DNA of 64,000 nucleotides, from contig JAEZCE010000025.1 in the NCBI GenBank assembly GCA_023429995.1, positions 10,526 through 74,525 on the forward strand, given 5' to 3'. Made by a program: the position numbers and the translations under genes. The stretch comes from Bacillota bacterium (GTDB lineage Bacteria; Bacillota; UBA4882; UBA8346). The notes below the pieces were generated by a model. That model saw only the letters and a list, made by a program, of their open reading frames with translations. It was not told the DNA's origin and ran no database searches. Below, piece by piece: positions 42,227 through 51,412 of the stretch (position 1 is the first letter of the stretch; every line of letters begins with the position of its first letter).

Positions 42227-42347
42227 TCTTGGTTCACTCGCTTTGCGTTAGTTGTGATGTTTCATTGAAAGCCATAAATCAGGAACCAAGATTTTGGGAT
42301 ACCGCTGTGGGTGATACCATGAAGTTCTTGGTTTGCTGGGTAACGGC

Positions 42348-44771
42348 TCAGGTTTCACAATATACTTCAACAACCCCTGTCTTTTTACCTGCCGGTACAA
42401 TTTTTCCGGGCAAACTCTCTCCGTCCACTTTAAGTATATAATGACCGGAACGGTTGTTTTTAATATGGATTTTGTAAAGCACACCTCTAAATTTTCGATT
42501 GATTTTTATTTCTTGAAATCTGGCAGGGATGCATGGCTCAATCCGTAGTCCATCAAATTCTGGACGAATTCCTAAAATGTACTGTGTAATGGCAACATAA
42601 TTCCAGGCCGCGGTTCCGGTAAGCCAGGAGTTCTTGGCTTGACCATGGTGCTTGGCATCGCTGCCCGCAATCATTTGGGAGTAAACATAGGGTTCCATTC
42701 GATGTAAATCACTGATTTCTTCTCGATATGCGGGAGCGATTTTCTGGTAATATTCGAATGCTTGGTCTGCCCGGCCGAGAACAGTTTCCGCTATCATGAT
42801 CCAAGAGTTGTTATGACAGAAAACTCCGGCATTTTCTTTATATCCCGGTGGGTATGAACTGATTTCGCCCAATTCAAGATGATATTCGGTGTAGGGAGGG
42901 TTTAATAAACGAACACCGTGGGCGGTATCCAGTCGCTTTTTTACCGAGTTTAAAGCCTTGAGGGCGAACCCGTTTTCCACTCCAATGCCAGCCATAACGC
43001 ATATGCCTTGGGGCTCGATATAAATCTGGCCTTCTTTGTTTTCATGGCTGCCGACTTTGTGTCCGGCATCGTCATAAGCCCGTAAAAACCACTCGCCGTC
43101 ATATCCGTCATTAATAATAGTTTGCCGCATGTTCTCGACGATGTTTAATACGGAGATTGCCTCCGAATCAAGGTCTTGACGGCGACATAGTTCGGCGTAT
43201 TCCGGTCCTATATGGACAAGCATTCCGGCTATAAATACAGATTCGGCAATTTTACCTTCTTTGCTGGTGCATACTTGGAAGGATTCATCCGGTGTTTCCG
43301 AATAACAATTTAAGTTCAAACAATCGTTCCAGTCGGCATGACCAATGAGTGGTAATCCATGGGGTCCGACGTTGGTAGCGGTATATCGTATTGAACGGCG
43401 TAAATGCTCCATTAAGCTTTCGGCAAGATCGGGGTCATTATTGAACGGCACCTGCTCATTTAAAATGGAATAATCGCCGGTTTCTTTAATATAGCCGATA
43501 ACTGAGTAAACGAGCCATAAAGGATCGTCATTAAACCCGCTGCCAATATCGGAGTTGCCCTTTTTGGTCAAAGGCTGATATTGATGATAAGCGCTGCCAT
43601 CAGGCAATTGAGTAGCTGCCAAATCTAAAATTCTTGTCCGGGCTCTTTCGGGTATCATACCGACAAAACCCAACAAATCTTGGTTGGAATCCCTAAAGCC
43701 CATACCCCGTCCAATGCCGGATTCAAAATAAGATGCGCTACGGGATAGGTTAAACGTAACCATTGTCTGATAAGGATTCCATGTATTAACCATCCGATTA
43801 AGCTCGGATTCATTACTTTGCAATGTATAAACGGAAAGTAAGTTAGACCAATGTTCTTTCAATGTTGCCAGCGCTTTATCAACCTGGCTGAGTGAGTTAA
43901 ATTCGGCAATCATCTTTTGAGCCGGCTCTTTATTAATAATACCGGGTTTTTGCCATTTTTGAGCATGGGGCACTTCAACATATCCTAACACAAATATGTA
44001 TTCTTTGCTTGATCCCGGTTCAAGGGTTATTTCCAAACAATGGGAGGCAATCGGAGACCAGCCGTCGGCCATTGAATTATTGGATTTTCCATTTTCAACC
44101 GCTAGCGGGTTATGAAGATCGTGATATAAGCCGATGAATGATTCCCGATCGGTATCAAAACCGGCAATGGGTTGATTGACGCTATAAAATGAATAATGGT
44201 TGCGGCGTTCTCGGTACTCGGTTTTGTGGTAAATGACATTTTCTTCAACCTCAACCTCGCCGGTGTTGAAGTTACGTTGAAAATTGGTCATGTCATCATA
44301 GGCATTCCATAAGCAAAATTCGATAAAAGAAAAGAGTTTAAAGCTTCTGGTTTGTTCGCTCTGGTTTGATACGACGACTCGATGAACTTCGCAATTTTGA
44401 CCAACGGGAATAAAATAGGTAATTTCGGTTTTAATTTGGTTTTTTGAACCGCATATTTTAGTATAACCCATACCGTGCCTGCATTCGTAAAAATCCAAAT
44501 CGGTTTGAACGGGTTGCCAGGAGGGAGACCAAATGTCTTCGTTGTCTTTAATGTAAAAATAACGGCCGTTATTATCAAAAGGAATATTATTGTAACGGTA
44601 ACGGGTGATTCTGCGGAGACGGGCGTCTTTGTAGAAACAATATCCGCCGCCGGTATTGGAGATCATGCCGAAAAAGTCCTGAGTCCCCAGGTAATTTATC
44701 CATGGTGAAGGAGTTTTGGGAGTGGTAATTACATATTCTTGCAGAGCATCGTCAAAATATCCGAATTTCAT
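42348..44771 (-). CDS. Cellobiose phosphorylase, GH94
   Basis: The enzyme splits cellobiose with phosphate into glucose 1-phosphate and glucose in the cytoplasm, saving ATP. The 807-residue length and the order of features match GH94 cellobiose phosphorylases: the N-terminal MKFGYFDDALQEYVITTP, then RDSNQDLLGFVG, and GLPLIGHADWNDCLN near residue 480 with the catalytic Asp. The C-terminal domain (GLRIEPCIPARF) is also typical. No export signal is present. Its promoter and operator lie at 44818-44858, and a LacI regulator follows it. Confidence 0.92.
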   Translation of the reverse strand: MKFGYFDDALQEYVITTPKTPSPWINYLGTQDFFGMISNTGGGYCFYKDARLRRITRYRYNNIPFDNNGRYFYIKDNEDIWSPSWQPVQTDLDFYECRHGMGYTKICGSKNQIKTEITYFIPVGQNCEVHRVVVSNQSEQTRSFKLFSFIEFCLWNAYDDMTNFQRNFNTGEVEVEENVIYHKTEYRERRNHYSFYSVNQPIAGFDTDRESFIGLYHDLHNPLAVENGKSNNSMADGWSPIASHCLEITLEPGSSKEYIFVLGYVEVPHAQKWQKPGIINKEPAQKMIAEFNSLSQVDKALATLKEHWSNLLSVYTLQSNESELNRMVNTWNPYQTMVTFNLSRSASYFESGIGRGMGFRDSNQDLLGFVGMIPERARTRILDLAATQLPDGSAYHQYQPLTKKGNSDIGSGFNDDPLWLVYSVIGYIKETGDYSILNEQVPFNNDPDLAESLMEHLRRSIRYTATNVGPHGLPLIGHADWNDCLNLNCYSETPDESFQVCTSKEGKIAESVFIAGMLVHIGPEYAELCRRQDLDSEAISVLNIVENMRQTIINDGYDGEWFLRAYDDAGHKVGSHENKEGQIYIEPQGICVMAGIGVENGFALKALNSVKKRLDTAHGVRLLNPPYTEYHLELGEISSYPPGYKENAGVFCHNNSWIMIAETVLGRADQAFEYYQKIAPAYREEISDLHRMEPYVYSQMIAGSDAKHHGQAKNSWLTGTAAWNYVAITQYILGIRPEFDGLRIEPCIPARFQEIKINRKFRGVLYKIHIKNNRSGHYILKVDGESLPGKIVPAGKKTGVVEVYCET

Positions 44772-44817
44772 TTCAAATCATCCTTTGCAATAGTATAAAA
44801 GCCACCATATTGGAAAA

Positions 44818-44858
44818 GACATCGAAGTCATTATAGCTGGTCAAAAGAAATTTGTCAA
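44818..44858 (-). promoter_or_regulatory. Promoter and operator of the cellobiose phosphorylase gene
   Basis: Reading leftward, TTGACA (complement of 44853-44858) and TATAAT (complement of 44830-44835) are exactly 17 bases apart. At the start point lies TGACTTCGATGTC (complement of 44818-44830), close to the operator consensus of this region. Binding there would block transcription initiation. Confidence 0.8.
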
Positions 44859-45029
44859 TGATCGGGGCCTGGGCGCAAAAGGTTTGCAATTAAGAAAGAT
44901 TAGCGGGGGCTTTGAATGTTCAGGATTCCTCGGAATTCACGGCGATAACGGCAAAAACCATGATGGTTATAAACAGGCCTCAACATTAATAAAATGAAAA
45001 CAATGCAATACGAAATTGTAAAAAAATAT

Positions 45030-45057
45030 TTGACACCGGTGACATGCTTGTGATAAT
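45030..45057 (+). promoter_or_regulatory. Divergent promoter overlapped by an operator, toward the porin-like gene
   Basis: TTGACA at 45030-45035 and GATAAT at 45052-45057 are 16 bases apart. TGACACCGGTGACA (45031-45044) overlaps the -35 box and spacer. The next gene on this strand starts at 45550. The whole stretch 44772-45549 holds no gene, only this promoter and several operator-like sites. Confidence 0.65.
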
Positions 45058-45164
45058 ATAAAAACAGTTGCATGGTTATTTTTTACAACAAAGGGAAAAA
45101 TAGTAGTCATAAGCTGCGACGTTATAAATGCAAAGGAAGATAAAGTTTTTATAATAAAAAAACA

Positions 45165-45178
45165 TGTCATCGATGTCT
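45165..45178. promoter_or_regulatory. Operator-like site TGTCATCGATGTCT
   Basis: The core CATCGATG is palindromic and the flanks follow the consensus of the region. A TATAAT lies just upstream at 45150-45155, but no good -35 box was found. Confidence 0.5.
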
Positions 45179-45349
45179 GGAAAAGGCTGTTGATTGTGGT
45201 TGATTAAAAATATTGATTTGATAATGTTTTATAAAATAACCAAATTGGTTTTTTGTGGAAAGCGGGATCGTAACAGAAGCTAAGATGGGAAGCGACGGGA
45301 TGACAAATATCAAGTGTTGCAAGGAATTAAGCTGGTAAATCAAAAAAAA

Positions 45350-45363
45350 TGATACCGATGACA
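45350..45363. promoter_or_regulatory. Operator-like site TGATACCGATGACA
   Basis: It matches the regional consensus TGACAYCGRTGACA at all but one or two positions and lies 187 bases before the porin-like gene. Confidence 0.5.
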
Positions 45364-45549
45364 TAAAAACCTCTGCTGTTTAGCCCGAGAGGGTTTATAA
45401 CTATAGAACCTTTAAGCGGATCCGACAGGGAAAGGGGGTGAAATATTACTTTTATTTCATTTGGATGATTGAGAGCGTAATCAAACGAAACTGGAAAAGT
45501 TGATTGCAATCTCAAAACGGCTCGAACTTGAAATTAAAAGGAGGATTTA

Positions 45550-46764
45550 ATGTTGAAAAAGTCATTCATTCTTGTTTTGGTGGTAGTTCTTACTTTGGCA
45601 ATCACGATTTCGGCCTCGGCGTCCACATTTAACCCCTATTGCGGCGGCAGGCTTGTGTGGTCCTATATTAATTCGGATTCCTCGGATAGTTGGGAAGATA
45701 ATCCGGTATCTCTTAACCACGGCGGTCTGAAATTGTTACTTCGGGAGTCCCTTTCCGATGAGGCCACCGGGACCTGGGCCAATATCGGATTTAAGGCCAA
45801 CGGGTGGTCAAACGATCTCTACAACTCTAGCAAAGGCGAGGCTAACGGTTCGGGTACCATTGATACCAGTATAATTTACGATTTTGGTTGGAAACAGATT
45901 GGCGGTTCCAAAATTAACATTTGGTACAGCAACTGGGAATCCGAGACCACCAATATCGGCCAGGGCAGAATTTATAACGTATATCCGACCCAGTTTAACG
46001 AGGATAATGTCTTTGACCGCGATGCCAGTCATTGTGTCACCATCGATTATCTTGGCGATAATGTGGTTCTTAGCGCTATCTATGAGCCCAATAAAACCGA
46101 GAGTATTGATGAAAACCGACTTTTCCTCGCCGCTACTTATAAGTTTGAGGGCGGAGACGTCCATGCCGGTTATTATAAAGGGGATACAGATTATAGTGGT
46201 TATCTTCCCATTGGTGCAGAGGATAAGGTTACTGCGCACTCTAAATCCACTGAAATGAACATTGGCGCAGCAGCCAAGCTGGGCTTCATAACCGCTAAAA
46301 TCGATTATCTTAAATTAGACATGGACGAATTCAAAGAGCTTCAAGCGGTTACGGATGATGATGGTAATATTACTGGTAATGAAGCAACCGGAAATTGGGT
46401 TGAGTGCCCATATGATGGCGGTAACATTACCCAGCTCAACATTTCTTTTGATGATTTGAAATTTGATGTTACTCTGATTAATGATGATAAATATCATTTC
46501 AAAACCGATGGCGGTAAAGGATATCAAGTCCGTTACAGCGGTTTTTGCGACGGCAAGCTCTCGTTGGTTTATAAAGCAATGACCGCGGATGATGACGGTG
46601 ATGCCACAGGCACCCAGGGTGATCTTGAAAGCGGCGATTTCAGCACCGCATATATCGGATATAAATACGGTATTTTCGAAACCAGAATCGGATGGGGTAG
46701 CCACGGTAAGGACGATGAGAAAGATGACTATGCGTTTGCCAGTGTTTACGCCAGTTTTTGGTGA
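45550..46764 (+). CDS. Exported beta-strand protein resembling an outer-membrane porin
   Basis: A signal peptide (residues about 1-25, ending ISASAS) starts the protein. The rest is rich in alternating strands with aromatic ends, Gly and Asp, no cysteine cluster and no other domain. The final residues, FASVYASFW, end in an aromatic residue, as outer-membrane beta-barrels do for assembly. The length of 404 fits a 14-16-strand barrel. The family is not recognised from sequence. Three operator-like sites and a promoter lie upstream, suggesting sugar-dependent control with cellobiose phosphorylase. AAAGGAGG precedes the ATG. Confidence 0.65.
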   Translation: MLKKSFILVLVVVLTLAITISASASTFNPYCGGRLVWSYINSDSSDSWEDNPVSLNHGGLKLLLRESLSDEATGTWANIGFKANGWSNDLYNSSKGEANGSGTIDTSIIYDFGWKQIGGSKINIWYSNWESETTNIGQGRIYNVYPTQFNEDNVFDRDASHCVTIDYLGDNVVLSAIYEPNKTESIDENRLFLAATYKFEGGDVHAGYYKGDTDYSGYLPIGAEDKVTAHSKSTEMNIGAAAKLGFITAKIDYLKLDMDEFKELQAVTDDDGNITGNEATGNWVECPYDGGNITQLNISFDDLKFDVTLINDDKYHFKTDGGKGYQVRYSGFCDGKLSLVYKAMTADDDGDATGTQGDLESGDFSTAYIGYKYGIFETRIGWGSHGKDDEKDDYAFASVYASFW

Positions 46765-46784
46765 GAATTTCTAAAAACTCAAGT

Positions 46785-46814
46785 GGGGTTGTCTCGATCT
46801 GAGACACCCCTTTT
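46785..46814 (+). terminator. Terminator after the porin-like gene
   Basis: GGGGTTGTCTC (46785-46795) pairs with GAGACACCCC (46801-46810), followed by TTTT. Confidence 0.75.
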
Positions 46815-46915
46815 CCGAAGGAAATTTCCGGGAAGAAACTGAATTCCTATGTTTTCATTACTTGTAGAATAGTCTGGCGAAATAAATAGGTAGAATATAA
46901 TGTTTGTTATGGATA

Positions 46916-46944
46916 TTGACTTAACAGAGATGACGCCATAATAT
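46916..46944 (+). promoter_or_regulatory. Promoter of the propeller-protein gene
   Basis: TTGACT (46916-46921) and TAATAT (46939-46944) are 17 bases apart, about 105 bases before the start codon. Confidence 0.6.
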
Positions 46945-47048
46945 TGAAAGTAAGGGTAAATCCCTTGAATATATAATCTCTTAAGAAAACCGTCATTCAT
47001 CAAAAAAAGGGGCAATTTTTTTCGGCATATTATTGGAGGGGGTCCGTC

Positions 47049-48281
47049 ATGAAGATGAAATATTTTCTTTTACTGGTTTTACTATTATCATTGTTCGCCA
47101 TTCCAGCTATTGCCGTCGCCGGTAATGTTGGGAACGAACCGGCTATGGTAGGCAATGCCCAAAAAATCGCCTTTTTGTCCAAACGGGACGGCAATTTTGA
47201 AATTTACTCCGTCAATGACGATGGAAGCGAATTAAAGAGACTTACCAGCAGTAAAGGTGATAAATCGATGCCGCGTTGGTCTCCGGATGGGAACAAACTG
47301 CTTTATTTACTGAAAAAGGGAAAACAATATCAATTATGGACGATAAAAAGTGATGGTAGCGGACAAATAAAGTTGGCCGACGATTGTATGAATGATGATC
47401 CTCCTCTATGGTCACCGGATAGTTTAAAGATTGTCTTTACTGCCCAATATCAATCAAAAAGAACGGTTTTTATGGCCAATAGCGAAGGTGGGGGCTTAAC
47501 GCGTTTATCCTCCCCGGGGTTGGAGGGTTTTGCGCCTGGATGGTCCCATGACGGTTCTCAAATTATATTTCTTCAAAAAAACAAAAATGACATGTTTATC
47601 TATACCATTAATCCGGATGGGACGGGATTACAGAAAATCATGAAGGATTCCGGGACTTACCTGAATCCGGTTTGGTCCCCGGACGGGCAAAAAATAGCAT
47701 ATATTTCTAAAAAACAGGCTTTTCTCGGCATCGAGAGTAAACTGTATGTGATGAACGGCAATGGCAGTAATAGCATGCCCATCGCAAAAGTAAGTCAAAA
47801 AGTGGATGATGTCGATTTTAATGACGATTTTTACTGGTCGCCGGATGGTAAACAAATCGCCTTTACCAAAGTAGCGGACGTTGATGCGGATGTTTCCGAT
47901 GGAGGCAGACCCATCTTTCGCTTTACCTACGGCACCTATGTAATCGCTATCGACGGCAATAGTGATGAGAACCAGTTGGGGACAACTGGCTTGAAACGCG
48001 CCAATCCGATTTGGTCCCCGGACTCGCTGCAAGTGGCTTTTTTTTCCGATTCAAAGCTACATATATGGAATTTTAAAAATAGAATGGAAAATGTTATTCC
48101 CGTGAATGTTTCTATCCCACTTAGCCCTATACGCTGGTCGCCGGATGGTAAAAAAATTATTTTCGCCGCTAAGAATAGTTCTTTTCAAAAGTCCGGTCTT
48201 TACCTTGTGGGAATGGATGGAAAATTCATTAAATTGACCGAAGAGGGTGACTATGACCCTGTTTGGGCGCCGGTTAACTGA
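47049..48281 (+). CDS. Exported TolB-like PD40 beta-propeller protein
   Basis: A signal peptide (residues about 1-24, ending AIAVAG) is followed by repeated PD40-type units: MPRWSPDGNKLLYL, PLWSPDSLKIVF, PGWSHDGSQIIFL, PVWSPDGQKIAYI, FYWSPDGKQIAFT, PIWSPDSLQVAFF and IRWSPDGKKIIFA. Seven or so units make a full propeller. In Gram-negative cells TolB works in the periplasm on cell-envelope integrity, but many such proteins are only binding scaffolds. TolB's N-terminal domain is missing here. It forms its own transcription unit. Confidence 0.8.
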   Translation: MKMKYFLLLVLLLSLFAIPAIAVAGNVGNEPAMVGNAQKIAFLSKRDGNFEIYSVNDDGSELKRLTSSKGDKSMPRWSPDGNKLLYLLKKGKQYQLWTIKSDGSGQIKLADDCMNDDPPLWSPDSLKIVFTAQYQSKRTVFMANSEGGGLTRLSSPGLEGFAPGWSHDGSQIIFLQKNKNDMFIYTINPDGTGLQKIMKDSGTYLNPVWSPDGQKIAYISKKQAFLGIESKLYVMNGNGSNSMPIAKVSQKVDDVDFNDDFYWSPDGKQIAFTKVADVDADVSDGGRPIFRFTYGTYVIAIDGNSDENQLGTTGLKRANPIWSPDSLQVAFFSDSKLHIWNFKNRMENVIPVNVSIPLSPIRWSPDGKKIIFAAKNSSFQKSGLYLVGMDGKFIKLTEEGDYDPVWAPVN

Positions 48282-48363
48282 ATCATTGAAGCATTACCTC
48301 GATGAGGATTTTCAGAGTAAGATTGAAATTCTTTGAGCGCCAAGGATATTTCATTCGGCACTT

Positions 48364-48377
48364 AGACACCGGTGTCA
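48364..48377. promoter_or_regulatory. Operator-like site AGACACCGGTGTCA
   Basis: GACACCGGTGTC (48365-48376) is a perfect palindrome and matches the regional LacI-type consensus. It lies between the propeller gene and the histidine-kinase gene. Confidence 0.55.
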
Positions 48378-48423
48378 TTAAATTAAGGCAGCCAGTGGTA
48401 GGAACTTTCCTCCGACCATTTGC

Positions 48424-48456
48424 TAAATTAGGACCCTCCTGAGGGGGTCTTAATTT
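48424..48456. terminator. Strong hairpin between propeller and kinase genes
   Basis: AAATTAGGACCCTC (48424-48437) pairs with GGGGGTCTTAATTT (48443-48456). The A/T flanks make it able to end transcription in either direction. Confidence 0.6.
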
Positions 48457-48612
48457 ATGGATAAAATTAAAGTCGCATGGATTGCGGGCGAAGGATTTAA
48501 TATTTTTGTAAAGAATTATTGAACGGTAAGTAAAAAGAATGGTTTAATATCCGGTAGTAAGGAGCAAACAAGTTATGGATATGTACGCTAAGGCGTGAAA
48601 GGAGGAATCGGC

Positions 48613-50235
48613 TTGCTGTTCGTAGCGATGATCTTCCTGATATTTGCCTTATTTGTGATGGTGCACGTTTTCCGGGGATATCCGGCCATTTGGTTGGGTT
48701 TTATTCTTTTGACTTTTGGGTGTTGCATTATTGGGTTAGCGGGTTTAATTCCCCGTTTCGGAAATTATGAATTGAATACAGCGCTTGCCCTACCATTAGA
48801 CCAACCGAGCTGGGCCTGGCGGATAGTAGGGGATTTATCTTTATATGATTTTATGCGTTTCAGGTTATGGTCTGCTTTGGGGTTTGTGACGGCATTTGCG
48901 GGTTTTGCTTATTCATACTCATTTCAGCATTGGAAGGTTTCTGATATACCGCTGCTTGGGATCATTTTAGCCATTGACACTTATTTAATAAGAAGTTATG
49001 ATCCTCACTATTTGTTTAGGCTTTTTATTAAAGGTACCGCTTTTTTGGGTAATTCAGCGGAATATGCCCGTTATGAACAGCAACTTTATATCCGAGACGC
49101 GATTGCATTAGGTTTAATCATGATTATGCTTTTTTGGGCGGTCCGCAGAATTTTTATGGTTTTTGCCAACTCCAACATCCTTCAAAAAAGAGTGCAAGCA
49201 TTATGCGTTGGAGTCGGAAGCTTGCTGCTGGCGGTTTTTTTTGTTTTATTATTTTGTTTTGGACGAAGCAATGTTTTGAACGCTTATACAATGGCCACTT
49301 CATTGTTGCCATTGGGCGCCAAATATCCGGTTTTTAATTCCTTCTATGTCATCGCTGTTCCTCTGGTAACCATTGTAGCGGGTGGAATGGTTTTATTGGC
49401 TATTTTCCGGTACGGTTTTTTAGGTACTTCGCGAATCGGAACCAAAAAGTTGGAGCAACAAATTAATGTTGCCAATCAAGCGGTCCGTTTAGCCCTTCAT
49501 TCCTTTAAGAACCGTTTTCTAGCCGCCCAAATGGCCATGAATATGGCTGCTTTTCAATTGGAAGATTTGAAAGACGAGAGGGCGGAAAAGGCAATGGCCC
49601 AAATTAAATCAGCTACTGATGTTTGCGGCGAGGCATTGGCGAGTTTGGATAAACTGCATGCGCAAGCTAAACAATTTAGCGTCAATCCGCGATGGATAAA
49701 CTTGCAGGAATTGGTTGAAGATGCTTTGCACAATTGTAGTTTGGATTTAGCTGGAGTCATCATAACGAAGCGCTATTTAAACAATGAAATTTCAGTACTG
49801 GGCGATCGCGAACATTTAACGACTGTATTGGAAAACATATTCAACAATGCCAAGGATGCAATGGGCGATCATGGAGAGAATGAAGAGCCGGCTAAGTTGA
49901 TGATAGTAATCGGACTTGAATATGAATGGGGTTATATTCGAGTTATCGATAATGGGATTGGTATTTCCAGGGAAAATCTTCATAAAGTTTTTCGGCCCTT
50001 TTTTACCACTAAACCTTCGAAAAGCAATTGGGGTTTGGGATTAACTTATTGTCATCGTGTAATAAAAAGTCATCGCGGCTTTATTAATTTAAGCAGCAAG
50101 GCTGGATTTGGAACCACGGTAGAGATTGTTTTGCGGTGTCGAGAAAATATCAACGCAGGGACGACATTTTGGAAAAAATTTCTATTTGTGTTTAGGAAAA
50201 GTCAGTCTAGTCGATCCTGTGATAACCTGGGATAA
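48613..50235 (+). CDS. Membrane sensor histidine kinase without a nearby regulator
   Basis: About eight hydrophobic segments fill residues 1-275. The kinase part follows: the phospho-acceptor His in ALHSFKNRFLA near residue 296, the N box in ENIFNNAKDAM, the G1 box VIDNGIGI and the G2 box NWGLGLTYCHRVIKSH. The frame is open to 48595, but AAAGGAGG at 48599-48606 fits TTG 48613. No response regulator is adjacent. It sits before the sugar ABC importer genes, with an operator-like site upstream, and may sense the transported sugar or a membrane signal. Confidence 0.82.
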   Translation: MLFVAMIFLIFALFVMVHVFRGYPAIWLGFILLTFGCCIIGLAGLIPRFGNYELNTALALPLDQPSWAWRIVGDLSLYDFMRFRLWSALGFVTAFAGFAYSYSFQHWKVSDIPLLGIILAIDTYLIRSYDPHYLFRLFIKGTAFLGNSAEYARYEQQLYIRDAIALGLIMIMLFWAVRRIFMVFANSNILQKRVQALCVGVGSLLLAVFFVLLFCFGRSNVLNAYTMATSLLPLGAKYPVFNSFYVIAVPLVTIVAGGMVLLAIFRYGFLGTSRIGTKKLEQQINVANQAVRLALHSFKNRFLAAQMAMNMAAFQLEDLKDERAEKAMAQIKSATDVCGEALASLDKLHAQAKQFSVNPRWINLQELVEDALHNCSLDLAGVIITKRYLNNEISVLGDREHLTTVLENIFNNAKDAMGDHGENEEPAKLMIVIGLEYEWGYIRVIDNGIGISRENLHKVFRPFFTTKPSKSNWGLGLTYCHRVIKSHRGFINLSSKAGFGTTVEIVLRCRENINAGTTFWKKFLFVFRKSQSSRSCDNLG

Positions 50236-50340
50236 TAAAAGCGTAATGAAAAGTTTCATTTCGTTTAATATAAAGTTTAAGCTGTATTTATTGCAAGATT
50301 CAATATTGTAATGACAGCTGCGTGAAAAGGAGATTGGGAG

Positions 50341-51327
50341 ATGAGTAAAGATTTAACGGGAACAGTGCAAGGCAATGACATCGATATCAAACCTGCCCGT
50401 GGGTTTTGGCACGAAATAGTGAAGAATAGAGCTTTATTTTTAATGCTTTTACCTGGCTTTTTAGTATTGCTGTTTAATAATTATTTGCCTATGTTCGGTA
50501 TGATTGTAGCGTTTAAAGATTTCCGGTTTTATGATGGAAGTTTTTTCTCCAGCCTGTTCAAGAGTGAATGGACCGGTTTTGGAAACTTTAAATACATGTT
50601 CGCATCTCCGGATGCTTTTATCTTTATCCGGAATACCCTGCTTTATAATTTGGCTTTTATAATTTCTTGCACCATTATCGCCATTGCTTTTGCCATAATG
50701 CTCAATGAAATTTACAGTCGTAAGTTGTCAAAATTATACCAAAGCGCGATGTTTTTGCCTTATTTTCTTTCATGGATTGTTTTTAGTTATTTGGTTTATG
50801 CTTTTATCAGCCCGGATAAAGGCTATTTCAATATGACGATTTTTAAGTTTTTAGGAATCAAACCGGTGTTTTGGTATTCGGAATTAAAGTATTGGCCGTG
50901 GGTTATATTGATTGTCAATGCCTGGCACTGGGTGGGCAATAACTGTATTATTTTTCTGGCTTCAATTATTGGAATTGATCAGGAAATGTATGAGGCGGCC
51001 CGTATTGATGGGGCGAGCAGGTGGCAACAAATAAAGAACATTACGATACCACAAATTACGCCGGTAATTATTGTTATGGTTTTAATATTTGTCGGTAGAA
51101 TTTTTAATACTGACCTTGGCTTATTTCAGCTAATCCCCAGAGGCGCAGGCGCATTGGCTCCAGTAACTTGGACGCTTGATGTTTATGTGTATAATACCTT
51201 GTTGCGGAATGGAGACATCGGAATGTCTTCAGCGGCAGCTCTTTTCCAATCCGTGGTGGGCTTTATTACAATCTTAGCCGCTAATTATGCCGTGAAAAAA
51301 ATCGATCGGGACGCCGGAATGTGGTGA
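50341..51327 (+). CDS. Sugar ABC importer permease, LplB type
   Basis: Six membrane segments are present, and the permease EAA loop is EMYEAARIDGASRWQQIKNI near residue 218. The N-terminal YLPMFGMIVAFKDFRFYDG is typical of LplB/YtcP-type oligosaccharide permeases. GGAGATTGGGAG precedes the ATG. It pairs with the permease at 51413 and the binding protein at 52498. No ATPase gene is near, which is common because such systems share an MsmX-type ATPase encoded elsewhere. Confidence 0.9.
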   Translation: MSKDLTGTVQGNDIDIKPARGFWHEIVKNRALFLMLLPGFLVLLFNNYLPMFGMIVAFKDFRFYDGSFFSSLFKSEWTGFGNFKYMFASPDAFIFIRNTLLYNLAFIISCTIIAIAFAIMLNEIYSRKLSKLYQSAMFLPYFLSWIVFSYLVYAFISPDKGYFNMTIFKFLGIKPVFWYSELKYWPWVILIVNAWHWVGNNCIIFLASIIGIDQEMYEAARIDGASRWQQIKNITIPQITPVIIVMVLIFVGRIFNTDLGLFQLIPRGAGALAPVTWTLDVYVYNTLLRNGDIGMSSAAALFQSVVGFITILAANYAVKKIDRDAGMW

Positions 51328-51412
51328 GTGGTGAAAGTAGTAATCGATTTTATTATTCATTTGAAGAAACGAATGGATTAAAATACATAAGGCATTTAGT
51401 AGGAGGTAAATC

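Noticed and set aside
45808..46704. Several open frames on both strands inside the porin-like gene
   Set aside because: They are shadows of a strand-repetitive protein gene that has a signal peptide, ribosome site and terminator.
48575..48598. Seven-codon leader peptide gene before the sensor kinase
   Set aside because: A ribosome site is present, but the frame is too short to judge and no attenuator follows.
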